From Gammaproteobacteria bacterium (lineage in GTDB: Bacteria; Pseudomonadota; Gammaproteobacteria; GRL18): a stretch of DNA of 7,384 nt. Below the pieces are notes generated by a model. That model worked only from the letters and a program-made list of their open reading frames with translations. It did not search any database and was not told the DNA's origin. The position numbers were made by a program, and so were the translations under genes. Positions 1 to 5,715 of this stretch are shown here, piece after piece. Position 1 is the first letter of the stretch; each line of letters opens with the position of its first letter. The stretch lies in assembly GCA_024511395.1 (NCBI GenBank), contig JANELJ010000107.1, positions 1-7,384 on the forward strand, given 5' to 3'.

Positions 1-5
1 TCTGG

Positions 6-52
6 AAATTTGCAAGGTAATAAGACTTATTTTACCAAAAACCTGCAAATTT
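6..52. repeat. Imperfect inverted repeat in an AT-rich gene-free end
   Basis: The arms AAATTTGCA (6-14) and TGCAAATTT (44-52) are exactly complementary. Allowing A15 to bulge, the stem extends inward through GGT (16-18) with ACC (41-43), giving about 12 bp around a 22-nt loop. A competing inner pairing is GGTAA (16-20) with TTACC (32-36). No T-tract follows on either strand, so it is not a standard terminator. The rest of 1-208 holds no open frame of useful length. An extended -10-like sequence (TGC TATGAT, 92-100, plus strand) is present without a good -35. Confidence 0.4.
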
Positions 53-179
53 AACACCCATAATTCGCCAACATTTCTTTATAAATCAATGTGCTATGAT
101 TTATTCAGGTCGGACTAAATAAAAAAATTTTTCTCTGTTTTTGGCCAAATCAGAAACTCAAAAAAACGAAAATATTTTT

Positions 180-201
180 GTCACGGTTTTGTCACGGTTT
201 C
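180..201. repeat. Two tandem 11-bp direct repeats (GTCACGGTTTT / GTCACGGTTTC)
   Basis: The unit GTCACGGTTT plus one base occurs twice head to tail, at 180-190 and 191-201, with only the last base differing. A period of about one helical turn suggests two protein-binding sites on the same DNA face. The pair lies 60 bp beyond the 3' end of tRNA-Arg and outside the tRNA terminator. Short direct repeats near a tRNA 3' end are typical of arm-type integrase sites, but no integrase gene or duplicated tRNA end is visible here, so the role is unproven. Confidence 0.5.
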
Positions 202-208
202 GACAGAT

Positions 209-245
209 GAAAAAAAAGGGCTTACAGCATGACTGTAAACCCTTG
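209..245 (-). terminator. Rho-independent terminator of the tRNA-Ser/tRNA-Arg unit
   Basis: On the minus strand AGGGTTTACAG (243-233) pairs with CTGTAAGCCCT (227-217) around the loop TCATG, an 11-bp stem with one G-U wobble. It is followed directly by seven T residues (216-210). Read on the plus strand the same wobble becomes a C-A mismatch and the following tract is only TGATTTTT, so the structure clearly favours minus-strand transcripts arriving from tRNA-Arg, 16 bp away. Confidence 0.88.
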
Positions 246-260
246 ATTTTTATAGAATAA

Positions 261-337
261 TGGCGCGCTCGGCAGGAGTCGAACCTGCAACCGCTCGGTT
301 CGTAGCCGAGTACTCTATCCAGTTGAGCTACGAGCGC
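261..337 (-). tRNA. tRNA-Arg(ACG)
   Basis: The minus strand folds as a complete 77-nt tRNA with encoded CCA. The acceptor arms GCGCTCG and CGAGCGC are fully complementary, the discriminator base is G, and the D-arm begins AGCTCAACTGGA. The anticodon stem CTCGG/CCGAG encloses the loop CTACGAA (anticodon ACG). The T-arm has GCAGG TTCGACT CCTGC. The anticodon region matches the well-known enterobacterial tRNA-Arg(ACG). The wobble A is expected to be deaminated to inosine by TadA, allowing CGU/CGC/CGA decoding. It lies 115 bp downstream of tRNA-Ser, the same order as serV-argV in E. coli. Confidence 0.97.
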
Positions 338-345
338 ATAATGAT

Positions 346-370
346 TGTTTATTAATGCAATAAATAAACA
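346..370 (-). repeat. 8-bp inverted repeat in the tRNA-Arg leader
   Basis: TGTTTATT (346-353) and AATAAACA (363-370) are perfect complements around a 9-nt loop. The element lies between the predicted transcription start (about 372) and the 5' end of tRNA-Arg (337), so it would form a weak AT-rich hairpin in the precursor leader removed by RNase P. A function is not evident. Confidence 0.35.
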
Positions 371-378
371 GTGCGTGA

Positions 379-407
379 ATTATGAAGTTTTAACGGCGTT
401 TTGTCAA
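379..407 (-). promoter_or_regulatory. Sigma70 promoter for tRNA-Arg
   Basis: On the minus strand a perfect -35 TTGACA (407-402) is followed by a 17-bp spacer and a -10 CATAAT (384-379), five of six bases matching consensus. The expected start is near 372, about 35 nt before mature tRNA-Arg. It sits in the 115-bp spacer after tRNA-Ser, so tRNA-Arg can be transcribed independently even if read-through from the tRNA-Ser promoter also occurs. Confidence 0.7.
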
Positions 408-452
408 CCAAAATTTATCATATAAACTTTAAAAATATATGCATTTAAATAA

Positions 453-545
453 TGGCGAAGAGGGGGGGATTCGAACCCCCGATACGGCTACAAACCGTAT
501 ACTCCCTTAGCAGGGGAGCGCCTTCAGCCACTCGGCCACCTCTCC
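453..545 (-). tRNA. tRNA-Ser(GCT)
   Basis: This is a complete 93-nt class II tRNA with a long variable arm and encoded CCA. The acceptor pairs GGAGAGG with CCTCTTC (one G-U wobble) and the discriminator is G, as in bacterial serine tRNAs. The anticodon stem CTCCC/GGGAG holds the loop CTGCTAA (anticodon GCT, reading AGC/AGU). The variable arm contains TACGG/CCGTA, and the T-arm is GGGGG TTCGAAT CCCCC. It closely resembles E. coli serV, which likewise lies downstream of csrA. Confidence 0.97.
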
Positions 546-558
546 AAAATTGAACGCT

Positions 559-587
559 AGGATACCTTTAGTTAGCCTTCAGGTAAA
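559..587 (-). promoter_or_regulatory. Probable sigma70 promoter for tRNA-Ser
   Basis: On the minus strand TTTACC (587-582) and TATCCT (564-559) are separated by 17 bp; each matches four of six consensus bases. The -10 ends 13 bp before the mature tRNA-Ser 5' end, leaving a short leader of about 6 nt. Placement and spacing are good but the hexamers are only moderate. Confidence 0.45.
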
Positions 588-620
588 GTCTTTTTTTGAC
601 TTTTTGACTGACTTTTAAAA

Positions 621-647
621 AAATTTAATTAAACATGAATTAAATTT
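621..647 (-). repeat. AT-only 10-bp inverted repeat, possible weak csrA terminator
   Basis: AAATTTAATT (621-630) and AATTAAATTT (638-647) are perfect complements around the loop AAACATG. Read on the minus strand the stem is followed by four more T residues (620-617), making a run of seven Ts with the stem end. It lies 31 bp after the csrA stop codon. An all-A/T stem terminates poorly, so some read-through into the tRNA block is possible. Confidence 0.35.
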
Positions 648-678
648 ATATTAATCCGTAAATTTTAAAAATCTTTAC

Positions 679-879
679 TTAATCTGCCGTATTGTCACTG
701 TCATCAGAAGGGGATTTTTCCTGCTGAATACGTTCGTAAATTTCTTCACGATGGACAGAAACATTTTTAGGCGCATTAATACCAATGCGGACCTGATTGC
801 CTTTGACACCTATAACAGTGATATGTACATCATCACCAATGATCAAAGTTTCATCAACACGGCGAGTTAAAATTAGCAC
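679..879 (-). CDS. csrA: Carbon storage regulator CsrA (RsmA)
   Basis: CsrA is a small dimeric RNA-binding protein that recognises GGA motifs in 5' leaders, often blocking ribosome access, and controls carbon metabolism, motility and biofilm. The 66-residue product matches the family along its whole core: MLILTRR at the N-terminus (beta-1, with L4), [10 protein letters not shown] at residues 24-33, and the RNA-contacting segment VSVHREEIY at 40-48 including R44. The acidic tail (SDDSDNTAD) is poorly conserved in the family. The start is GTG (879-877), fixed by the invariant MLILTRR sequence and by AAAGGAG (893-887) seven bases upstream. The Shine-Dalgarno itself contains GGA, so autoregulation is conceivable. 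It is the last protein gene of the block, 141 bp after lysC and ahead of tRNA-Ser. Confidence 0.97.
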   Translation of the reverse strand: MLILTRRVDETLIIGDDVHITVIGVKGNQVRIGINAPKNVSVHREEIYERIQQEKSPSDDSDNTAD

Positions 880-897
880 TATGGTTCTCCTTTACAC

Positions 898-921
898 TTA
901 GCAAATAAGAGTATTTGCTAA
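898..921 (-). promoter_or_regulatory. Perfect 10-bp hairpin in the csrA leader
   Basis: TTAGCAAATA (898-907) and TATTTGCTAA (912-921) are exact complements around a 4-nt loop (CUCU in the mRNA). The hairpin ends five bases before the Shine-Dalgarno AAAGGAG of csrA (894-897 between them). No T-tract follows on either strand, so it is not a terminator. It could be a 5' mRNA stem-loop affecting stability or translation, or a DNA operator. The loop CUCU could pair with GGAG of the Shine-Dalgarno (one G-U), but geometry makes that uncertain. Confidence 0.55.
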
Positions 922-929
922 ACCAGATT

Positions 930-935
930 ATTATA
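930..935 (-). promoter_or_regulatory. Candidate -10 element (TATAAT) for csrA
   Basis: The minus strand carries a perfect TATAAT at 935-930, which would start transcription near 923, immediately before the leader hairpin. There is no good -35 at 16-18 bp (a TTGAGA lies only 11 bp upstream), so it would need an activator or another sigma factor, or be chance in AT-rich DNA. Confidence 0.3.
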
Positions 936-1020
936 TTAGTTTACTGTCTCAATGCCCGCAAATGAAGTAAAAATTAAGCTTTCGGATGATTTTTATTCAA
1001 ATAAGGCTAAAAAAGTAAAA

Positions 1021-2265
1021 TTAGCTTTGTTTTTCTGCCAGACCAAAGGCCGAATGCAGGGTTCTGACACCCAGTTCCAGGTATTTTTCGTCCACTACAA
1101 CAGATATTTTAATTTCAGAAGTAGAAATCATATTAATATTAATCCCATCTTCTGCCAGCGCCTTAAACATTTTACTGGCGATACCAGCATGGGAACGCAT
1201 ACCTACCCCCACCAGAGAAATTTTAACAATCTTGTCGTCGCCAACCACTTCTCTGGCTCCCAGTTCGTTTGATACTTTGTTTAAAACTGCTTTTGCAGCT
1301 TCAAAATCATTACGATGTACGGTAAAAGTAAAATCGGTAGTACCGTCAGCACCGATATTCTGAATGATCATATCGATTTCAATATTAGCATCACCTACCG
1401 GACCAAGGATACCATGAGCAACACCAGGTTTATCAGGTACACCCAGAATGGTCAGTTTGGCTTCATCACGGTTAAAGGCAATACCTGAAATCAATGCCTG
1501 TTCCATCTTATCTTCCTCGTAGGTGATTAAAGTGCCATTGACTCCATCCGAGTCAAAGTTCGGTTCATCAAAGCTGGACAGTACCCGCAGTGGCACATTG
1601 TATTTACCGGCAAATTCCACAGCTCTGATCTGCAATACTTTTGAACCCAGGCTGGCCATTTCCAGCATTTCTTCAAAGGTAATTTTTTCTAGGCGTCGGG
1701 CTTCTGGGACGACTCTTGGATCAGTGGTATAAACACCGTCCACATCTGTATATATCTGACATTCATCGGCTTTCAAAGCAGCTGCAAGCGCAACCGCCGT
1801 AGTATCTGAACCGCCCCGTCCAAGCGTAGTAATATTGCCCTTCTCATCCACACCCTGAAATCCGGCCACCACGACCACTCGCCCCTGATCTAGATCAGTA
1901 CGCATATTCAGCTCGTTAATGTCCAAGATACGTGCTTTATTATGGGCACTGTCCGTTAAAATATGCACCTGAGTTCCAGTATAGGAACGTGCAGGCACGC
2001 CCCGCTTGTTTAAAGCCATACTTAACAAGGCTATAGTGACCTGCTCACCAGTGGACAGCAGAACATCGTATTCTCTGGCATTGGGCTTTTCATCAATCTG
2101 GTATGCCATTTCAATAAGGCGGTTGGTTTCTCCGCTCATGGCAGAAACTACTACAACCACATCATCACCCCAGTCACGGAATTTTTTAATGCGTTCAGCA
2201 ACGTTTTCGATACGTTCTACTGTGCCGACCGAAGTACCACCAAATTTTTGTACAATCAGAGCCAT
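1021..2265 (-). CDS. lysC: Aspartate kinase with two ACT domains (LysC, alpha/beta type)
   Basis: Aspartate kinase phosphorylates L-aspartate with ATP, the first committed step to lysine/diaminopimelate, threonine, methionine and isoleucine; it is cytoplasmic. The 414-residue product has the amino-acid-kinase fold: KFGGTS at 7-12, STGEQ at 71-75, the GRGGSDTTA loop at 149-157 and the nucleotide segment YTDVDGVYTTDPR at 172-184. Two ACT regulatory domains follow (about 265-340 and 345-410). This is the monofunctional form expected to be inhibited by lysine plus threonine, not the ThrA/MetL fusion with homoserine dehydrogenase. Length and N-terminus (MALIVQKFGG) fit the Pseudomonas and Corynebacterium enzymes. 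The ATG start has only a weak upstream purine signal, in contrast to the strong internal site in front of Met254. It sits 116 bp after alaS and 141 bp before csrA. Confidence 0.97.
   Translation of the reverse strand: MALIVQKFGGTSVGTVERIENVAERIKKFRDWGDDVVVVVSAMSGETNRLIEMAYQIDEKPNAREYDVLLSTGEQVTIALLSMALNKRGVPARSYTGTQVHILTDSAHNKARILDINELNMRTDLDQGRVVVVAGFQGVDEKGNITTLGRGGSDTTAVALAAALKADECQIYTDVDGVYTTDPRVVPEARRLEKITFEEMLEMASLGSKVLQIRAVEFAGKYNVPLRVLSSFDEPNFDSDGVNGTLITYEEDKMEQALISGIAFNRDEAKLTILGVPDKPGVAHGILGPVGDANIEIDMIIQNIGADGTTDFTFTVHRNDFEAAKAVLNKVSNELGAREVVGDDKIVKISLVGVGMRSHAGIASKMFKALAEDGININMISTSEIKISVVVDEKYLELGVRTLHSAFGLAEKQS
1504..1518 (-). promoter_or_regulatory. Internal ribosome binding site and in-frame ATG for a LysC beta subunit
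   Basis: Within lysC the minus strand reads GAGGA (1518-1514), seven bases, then ATG (1506-1504), in frame as Met254. Translation from here would give a 161-residue protein (MEQALISG...) made of the two ACT domains. In Bacillus and Corynebacterium the lysC beta subunit starts at the equivalent methionine. The signal is better than that of the main start. Its use here is an inference. Confidence 0.5.
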
Positions 2266-2305
2266 TTTTTAAGCCATTTAATGTGAACAGGATTAAACAC
2301 TGTTT

Positions 2306-2324
2306 TTACAAAGAGTCTTTGTAA
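2306..2324. repeat. Perfect 8-bp palindrome between alaS and lysC
   Basis: TTACAAAG (2306-2313) and CTTTGTAA (2317-2324) flank a 3-base centre. It lies 41 bp upstream of lysC in the 116-bp alaS-lysC spacer. Neither strand has a following T-tract, so it is not a conventional terminator of alaS. It could be an operator, or a hairpin in the lysC leader. No convincing lysC promoter was found in the spacer. Confidence 0.4.
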
Positions 2325-2381
2325 TTAGCCGCCGTTTTTAGTAATACGCTTATCAAAGCATCGCCCTAGCGGAAAAGGCGC

Positions 2382-5003
2382 TTATTTTAACTGATTTTCC
2401 ACCCAGGATGGAACCGTTAACAGTGCTTTTTCAAGATTTTCTGGCTGATTGCCACCCGCCATTGCCATATCAAGGCGCCCACCGCCTTTACCACCTACCT
2501 GAGATGCCACACTATTGACCAGATCGCCAGCTTTAATACGACCGGTGCAGTCTTTGGAAACACCAGCAGCGAGACTGACCTTATCACCATTGACTACGCC
2601 CAGCACAATGGCGCAACTGCCCAGCTTGGTTTTCAGTTTATCCATAGTATCGCGCAGGCCTTTGGCATCAACACCTTCGAGTTTAGCAGCCAGTACTTTA
2701 ATGCCGTCAATCTCCACCGCATTATCCGTCAGCTCATTGCCCTGAGCATTAGCTAGTTTGGCTTTCAGTTGATCAAACTCTTTTTCCAGCTTGCGGGAAC
2801 GTTCCATAAGCGCAGATACTTTATCGTAAAAAGTGTCTCTGCCAGTCTTAAGCAGTGCTGCGGCATTATCCATCTGTTCTTCCAGCTGTTCAATATAGTC
2901 CAGAGCGCCCTGAGCGGTTACCGCTTCAATCCGGCGTACACCGGCAGCCACTCCGCCTTCAGAGGTGATTTTGAACAGGCCGATATCACCGGTATGCTTT
3001 ACATGGGTACCACCGCATAGCTCAATGGAAAAATCACTCATGCGCAAAACCCGTACCTGATCATCGTATTTTTCACCAAACAGAGCTATAGCACCGCTTT
3101 CCCTAGCGGCATCAATATCCATAATATTGGTTTCTACTTCGTGATTCTGGCGAATTTGCCGGTTTACCAAGTTTTCTATCTGTTTTAACTGGGCTTTGCT
3201 AATGGCTTCAAAATGAGGAAAGTCAAAACGCAGTTTCTCACTGTCCACCAGTGAGCCTTTCTGCTGGACATGCTCACCCAGAATGTTTCGCAGGGCGGCA
3301 TGCAGCAGATGTGTGGCAGAGTGATTACAAGCTATACGGCTGCGCAGTTCCGGATCAACCTGTGCATTGACCTTATCACCTATTTTAAAAGTACCTTTAA
3401 CCAGCTTGCCTATATGAACAAATACATCGCCTTTTTTCTGGGTATCGGTAACATCAAACTGGGCATTATAGGTAAAGATTCGACCGGTATCCCCTACCTG
3501 ACCACCGGACTCACCATAAAACGGGGTACTGTCCAGGATCAGCATGGCACTCTGACCTGCTTCTGATAAAGACTCAGCTTCTTCACCATTAATTAAAATA
3601 TGGCTGATATTGTTTTGTTCACTGCTTAAGTCCTTATAGCCCAGAAATTCGGTTTTACCTTCCAGTTCAAGGCCGTCATTGTAGTCAACATCAAAACTGC
3701 TGGAGGCCCGAGCCATTTCACGCTGTTTTTCCATGGTCTGTTCATAACCTTTACGGTCAATTTCCAAGCCGTGTTCACGCGCCACATCAGCGGTTAAATC
3801 GACGGGAAAACCATAGGTATCATACAGTTTAAATACGACCTCACCGGGAATGGTTTTACTGGACAGATTTTTAATTTCCTGCTCCAGGATATGCATGCCC
3901 TGATCCAAGGTTTCTGCAAAGCGTTCTTCTTCCTGCTTAAGGACTTTTTCTACCTGGGCTTTGGCTTTAGTCAGTTCAGGATAGGCATCACCCATTTCCT
4001 GGTTCAGAACGTCCACCAGTTTGTAGAAGAAAGGCTCTCTGAGTCCCAGCTTGTGACCATGACGGATAGCCCGGCGAATAATACGCCGCAGAACATAGCC
4101 GTGACCTTCATTAGAGGGGATAACACCGTCCACAATCAGGAAAGAGCAGGCCCGGATATGATCCGCAATAACCCGCAGGGATTTATTACTTATATCTTTA
4201 CAATCAGCCAGTTGAGCGATGGTTTTAATAATATGCTGGAACAGGTCAATTTCATAATTATTATGTACACCCTGCAGGATAGCGGCCAGACGTTCCAGCC
4301 CCATGCCGGTATCGACAGACGGATGCGGCAGTTCGGTCATTTTGCCGGATTTGTCCCGGTTGTACTGCATAAAAACCAGGTTCCAAATCTCAATATAACG
4401 GTCACCGTCTTCATCAGGCGTACCCGGAGGGCCGCCGGGAACCTCTTCACCATGGTCATAAAAAATCTCGCTGCAGGGGCCGCAGGGACCAGTATCACCC
4501 ATGGACCAGAAATTATCTTTGGCACCGATGCGGGAAAAGCGTTCCGGTGACACTTTAATTTCTTTCAGCCAGATATCTTCAGCTTCCTGATCTTCATTAA
4601 AGACCGTTACCCATAAACGTTCTTCAGGAAGGCCAATGGTTTGAGTTAAAAACTCCCAAGCAAATTCAATGGCTTCACGTTTAAAATAATCGCCAAAACT
4701 AAAGTTGCCCAGCATTTCAAAAAAAGTATGATGACGGGCCGTATAGCCGACATTTTCCAGGTCATTATGTTTGCCTCCGGCACGCACACAACGCTGACTG
4801 CTGGTGGCACGTTTGTAACTGCGCTTGTCATTGCCCAGAAAGACATCCTTAAACTGCACCATACCGGCATTGGTAAATAATAAGGTAGGGTCATTAGCGG
4901 GTATAAGCGGACTGCTGGGTACACGCTTGTGACCATGAGCTTCAAAAAATTCAAGAAAGGCGGTACGAAGCTGCGCACTTGTTTTTATTGAATTATTTGC
5001 CAT
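2382..5003 (-). CDS. alaS: Alanyl-tRNA synthetase
   Basis: AlaRS charges tRNA-Ala with alanine, recognising the acceptor-stem G3-U70 pair, and hydrolyses misacylated Ser- and Gly-tRNA-Ala. The 873 residues match the usual bacterial length (E. coli 876). Class II catalytic domain: [16 protein letters not shown] at 71-86, [16 protein letters not shown] at 91-106, and motif 3 DTGMGLERL at 231-239. tRNA-recognition region: [12 protein letters not shown] at 296-307 and YDTYGFPVD at 394-402. Editing domain: zinc/editing ligands HSATH (561-565) and CGGTH (663-667). C-Ala domain: [15 protein letters not shown] near 837-851. No key residue is missing. The ATG at 5003 is the family start ([13 protein letters not shown]); the upstream AGGA is about 11 bases away, longer than ideal. 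The gene starts 39 bp after the recX stop, so co-transcription with recX is likely. Confidence 0.98.
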   Translation of the reverse strand: MANNSIKTSAQLRTAFLEFFEAHGHKRVPSSPLIPANDPTLLFTNAGMVQFKDVFLGNDKRSYKRATSSQRCVRAGGKHNDLENVGYTARHHTFFEMLGNFSFGDYFKREAIEFAWEFLTQTIGLPEERLWVTVFNEDQEAEDIWLKEIKVSPERFSRIGAKDNFWSMGDTGPCGPCSEIFYDHGEEVPGGPPGTPDEDGDRYIEIWNLVFMQYNRDKSGKMTELPHPSVDTGMGLERLAAILQGVHNNYEIDLFQHIIKTIAQLADCKDISNKSLRVIADHIRACSFLIVDGVIPSNEGHGYVLRRIIRRAIRHGHKLGLREPFFYKLVDVLNQEMGDAYPELTKAKAQVEKVLKQEEERFAETLDQGMHILEQEIKNLSSKTIPGEVVFKLYDTYGFPVDLTADVAREHGLEIDRKGYEQTMEKQREMARASSSFDVDYNDGLELEGKTEFLGYKDLSSEQNNISHILINGEEAESLSEAGQSAMLILDSTPFYGESGGQVGDTGRIFTYNAQFDVTDTQKKGDVFVHIGKLVKGTFKIGDKVNAQVDPELRSRIACNHSATHLLHAALRNILGEHVQQKGSLVDSEKLRFDFPHFEAISKAQLKQIENLVNRQIRQNHEVETNIMDIDAARESGAIALFGEKYDDQVRVLRMSDFSIELCGGTHVKHTGDIGLFKITSEGGVAAGVRRIEAVTAQGALDYIEQLEEQMDNAAALLKTGRDTFYDKVSALMERSRKLEKEFDQLKAKLANAQGNELTDNAVEIDGIKVLAAKLEGVDAKGLRDTMDKLKTKLGSCAIVLGVVNGDKVSLAAGVSKDCTGRIKAGDLVNSVASQVGGKGGGRLDMAMAGGNQPENLEKALLTVPSWVENQLK

Positions 5004-5042
5004 ATAAAACGTGTTCCTGCGATCGATTATGCTATTAAAATT

Positions 5043-5651
5043 TTAAAATTCATTAAAGAGGCGGCGGATCATTTCTGAGCCGAACCCTCTCTGATAAAGA
5101 AACCGCGACTGTTTTGTCTGTTCTTTATAGTCTTTGGGTAACTCCACACCAAATTTTTTCTGGCGCACATTTTCCAGAGCTTCCTGCCAGAGTTCCCAGG
5201 ATTCATCCAGATAGTCATCAATCAGTTCCGATGCTACACTGCGCTTCTGTAATTCGTGTCGTATCTTTACCGGCCCCTGCCCTCTGGCCATTCGGGAACG
5301 TATAAATGATTCTGTAAACTGCTCATCATTAAGCAGGTTTTCATCAATCAGCTGGACCAGTAATTGCTCTATTCGTTCGTCAATTTGTTCTGTTTCAGCC
5401 GGATCAGGTTCAGTAGATTCCATATCCGGATCATCTGCATTTTGACTGCGTTTTTGTCTATGCTGCTTATAAGATGCCTGCTTATGCATTTTAGTGCGTA
5501 ACTTATCACGCAATTCTGCAACACTGTGCTCACGGGCCGCCAGAATGTTCATGGCCCTGATCCTTAATGCCAGAATTTCCTGTTTATAGGTATCCTGCAG
5601 AATCAGACTCCTCAAGTCTACAATTATACGAGCCAGCAAAAACCAGTCCAA
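5043..5651 (-). CDS. recX: Regulatory protein RecX (start uncertain)
   Basis: RecX binds RecA filaments and limits RecA recombinase and co-protease activity. The family's three-helix repeats are visible: LAAREHSVAELRDKL at 37-51, NLLNDEQFTESFIRSR then GQGPVKIRHEL at 105-134, and FLYQRGF at 184-190. A charged low-complexity stretch (about 57-88, HRQKRSQNADDPDMES...) lengthens the linker between repeats 1 and 2 compared with E. coli RecX (166 aa). The coordinates give the full open frame, whose first codon is TTG (5651) without a Shine-Dalgarno. That TTG is also the -35 box of a strong promoter, so the real start is probably downstream. Candidates are ATG at 5552 (AAGGA eight bases upstream, 169 aa, but losing part of the first helix) or a non-standard CTG near 5600 preceded by GAGGAG. 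recA is not adjacent; a HupE-like gene lies upstream instead. Confidence 0.9.
   Translation of the reverse strand: MDWFLLARIIVDLRSLILQDTYKQEILALRIRAMNILAAREHSVAELRDKLRTKMHKQASYKQHRQKRSQNADDPDMESTEPDPAETEQIDERIEQLLVQLIDENLLNDEQFTESFIRSRMARGQGPVKIRHELQKRSVASELIDDYLDESWELWQEALENVRQKKFGVELPKDYKEQTKQSRFLYQRGFGSEMIRRLFNEF
5623..5651 (-). promoter_or_regulatory. Strong sigma70 promoter for recX-alaS
   Basis: On the minus strand -35 TTGGAC (5651-5646), a 17-bp spacer and a perfect -10 TATAAT (5628-5623) form a near-consensus promoter, with an expected start near 5616. It overlaps the 5' end of the recX open frame and would drive recX, alaS and perhaps lysC. A GAGGAG lies just downstream of the start point (5613-5608). 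No LexA box (CTG-N10-CAG) was seen around it. Confidence 0.7.
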
Positions 5652-5697
5652 AGTCGGGCTGCGGGCCGTTTAAACCGGTTCGGGATTTTAGCATAGT

Positions 5698-5715
5698 TAT
5701 AGTTATATAACTATA
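5698..5715. repeat. 18-bp perfect palindrome over the stop codon of the HupE-like gene
   Basis: TATAGTTATATAACTATA reads identically on both strands and overlaps the last codons and stop of the minus-strand HupE-like gene. It has no loop and no T-tract, so it is not an intrinsic terminator. A further ATAGTT copy (5693-5698) lies just outside. It may be a protein site upstream of the recX promoter or a chance product of AT-rich sequence. Confidence 0.4.

Noticed and set aside
585..603. AAAGTC-T7-GACTTT inverted repeat as a terminator for csrA
   Set aside because: The run of Ts is in the loop on the plus strand and becomes As on the minus strand, so it cannot act as a U-tract for csrA; it overlaps the candidate tRNA-Ser promoter.
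952..1272. 106-codon plus-strand open frame over the lysC 3' end
   Set aside because: Mostly antisense to the second ACT domain of lysC, with no family resemblance and no Shine-Dalgarno.
2266..2381. Lysine riboswitch upstream of lysC
   Set aside because: The whole spacer is only 116 bp and shows one short palindrome, far from the size and helix set of an L-box.
3891..4550. 219-codon open frame on the plus strand opposite alaS
   Set aside because: It lies wholly antisense to the conserved alaS catalytic and recognition regions, has no recognisable motif and no convincing ribosome binding site; it reads as a by-product of alaS codon composition.
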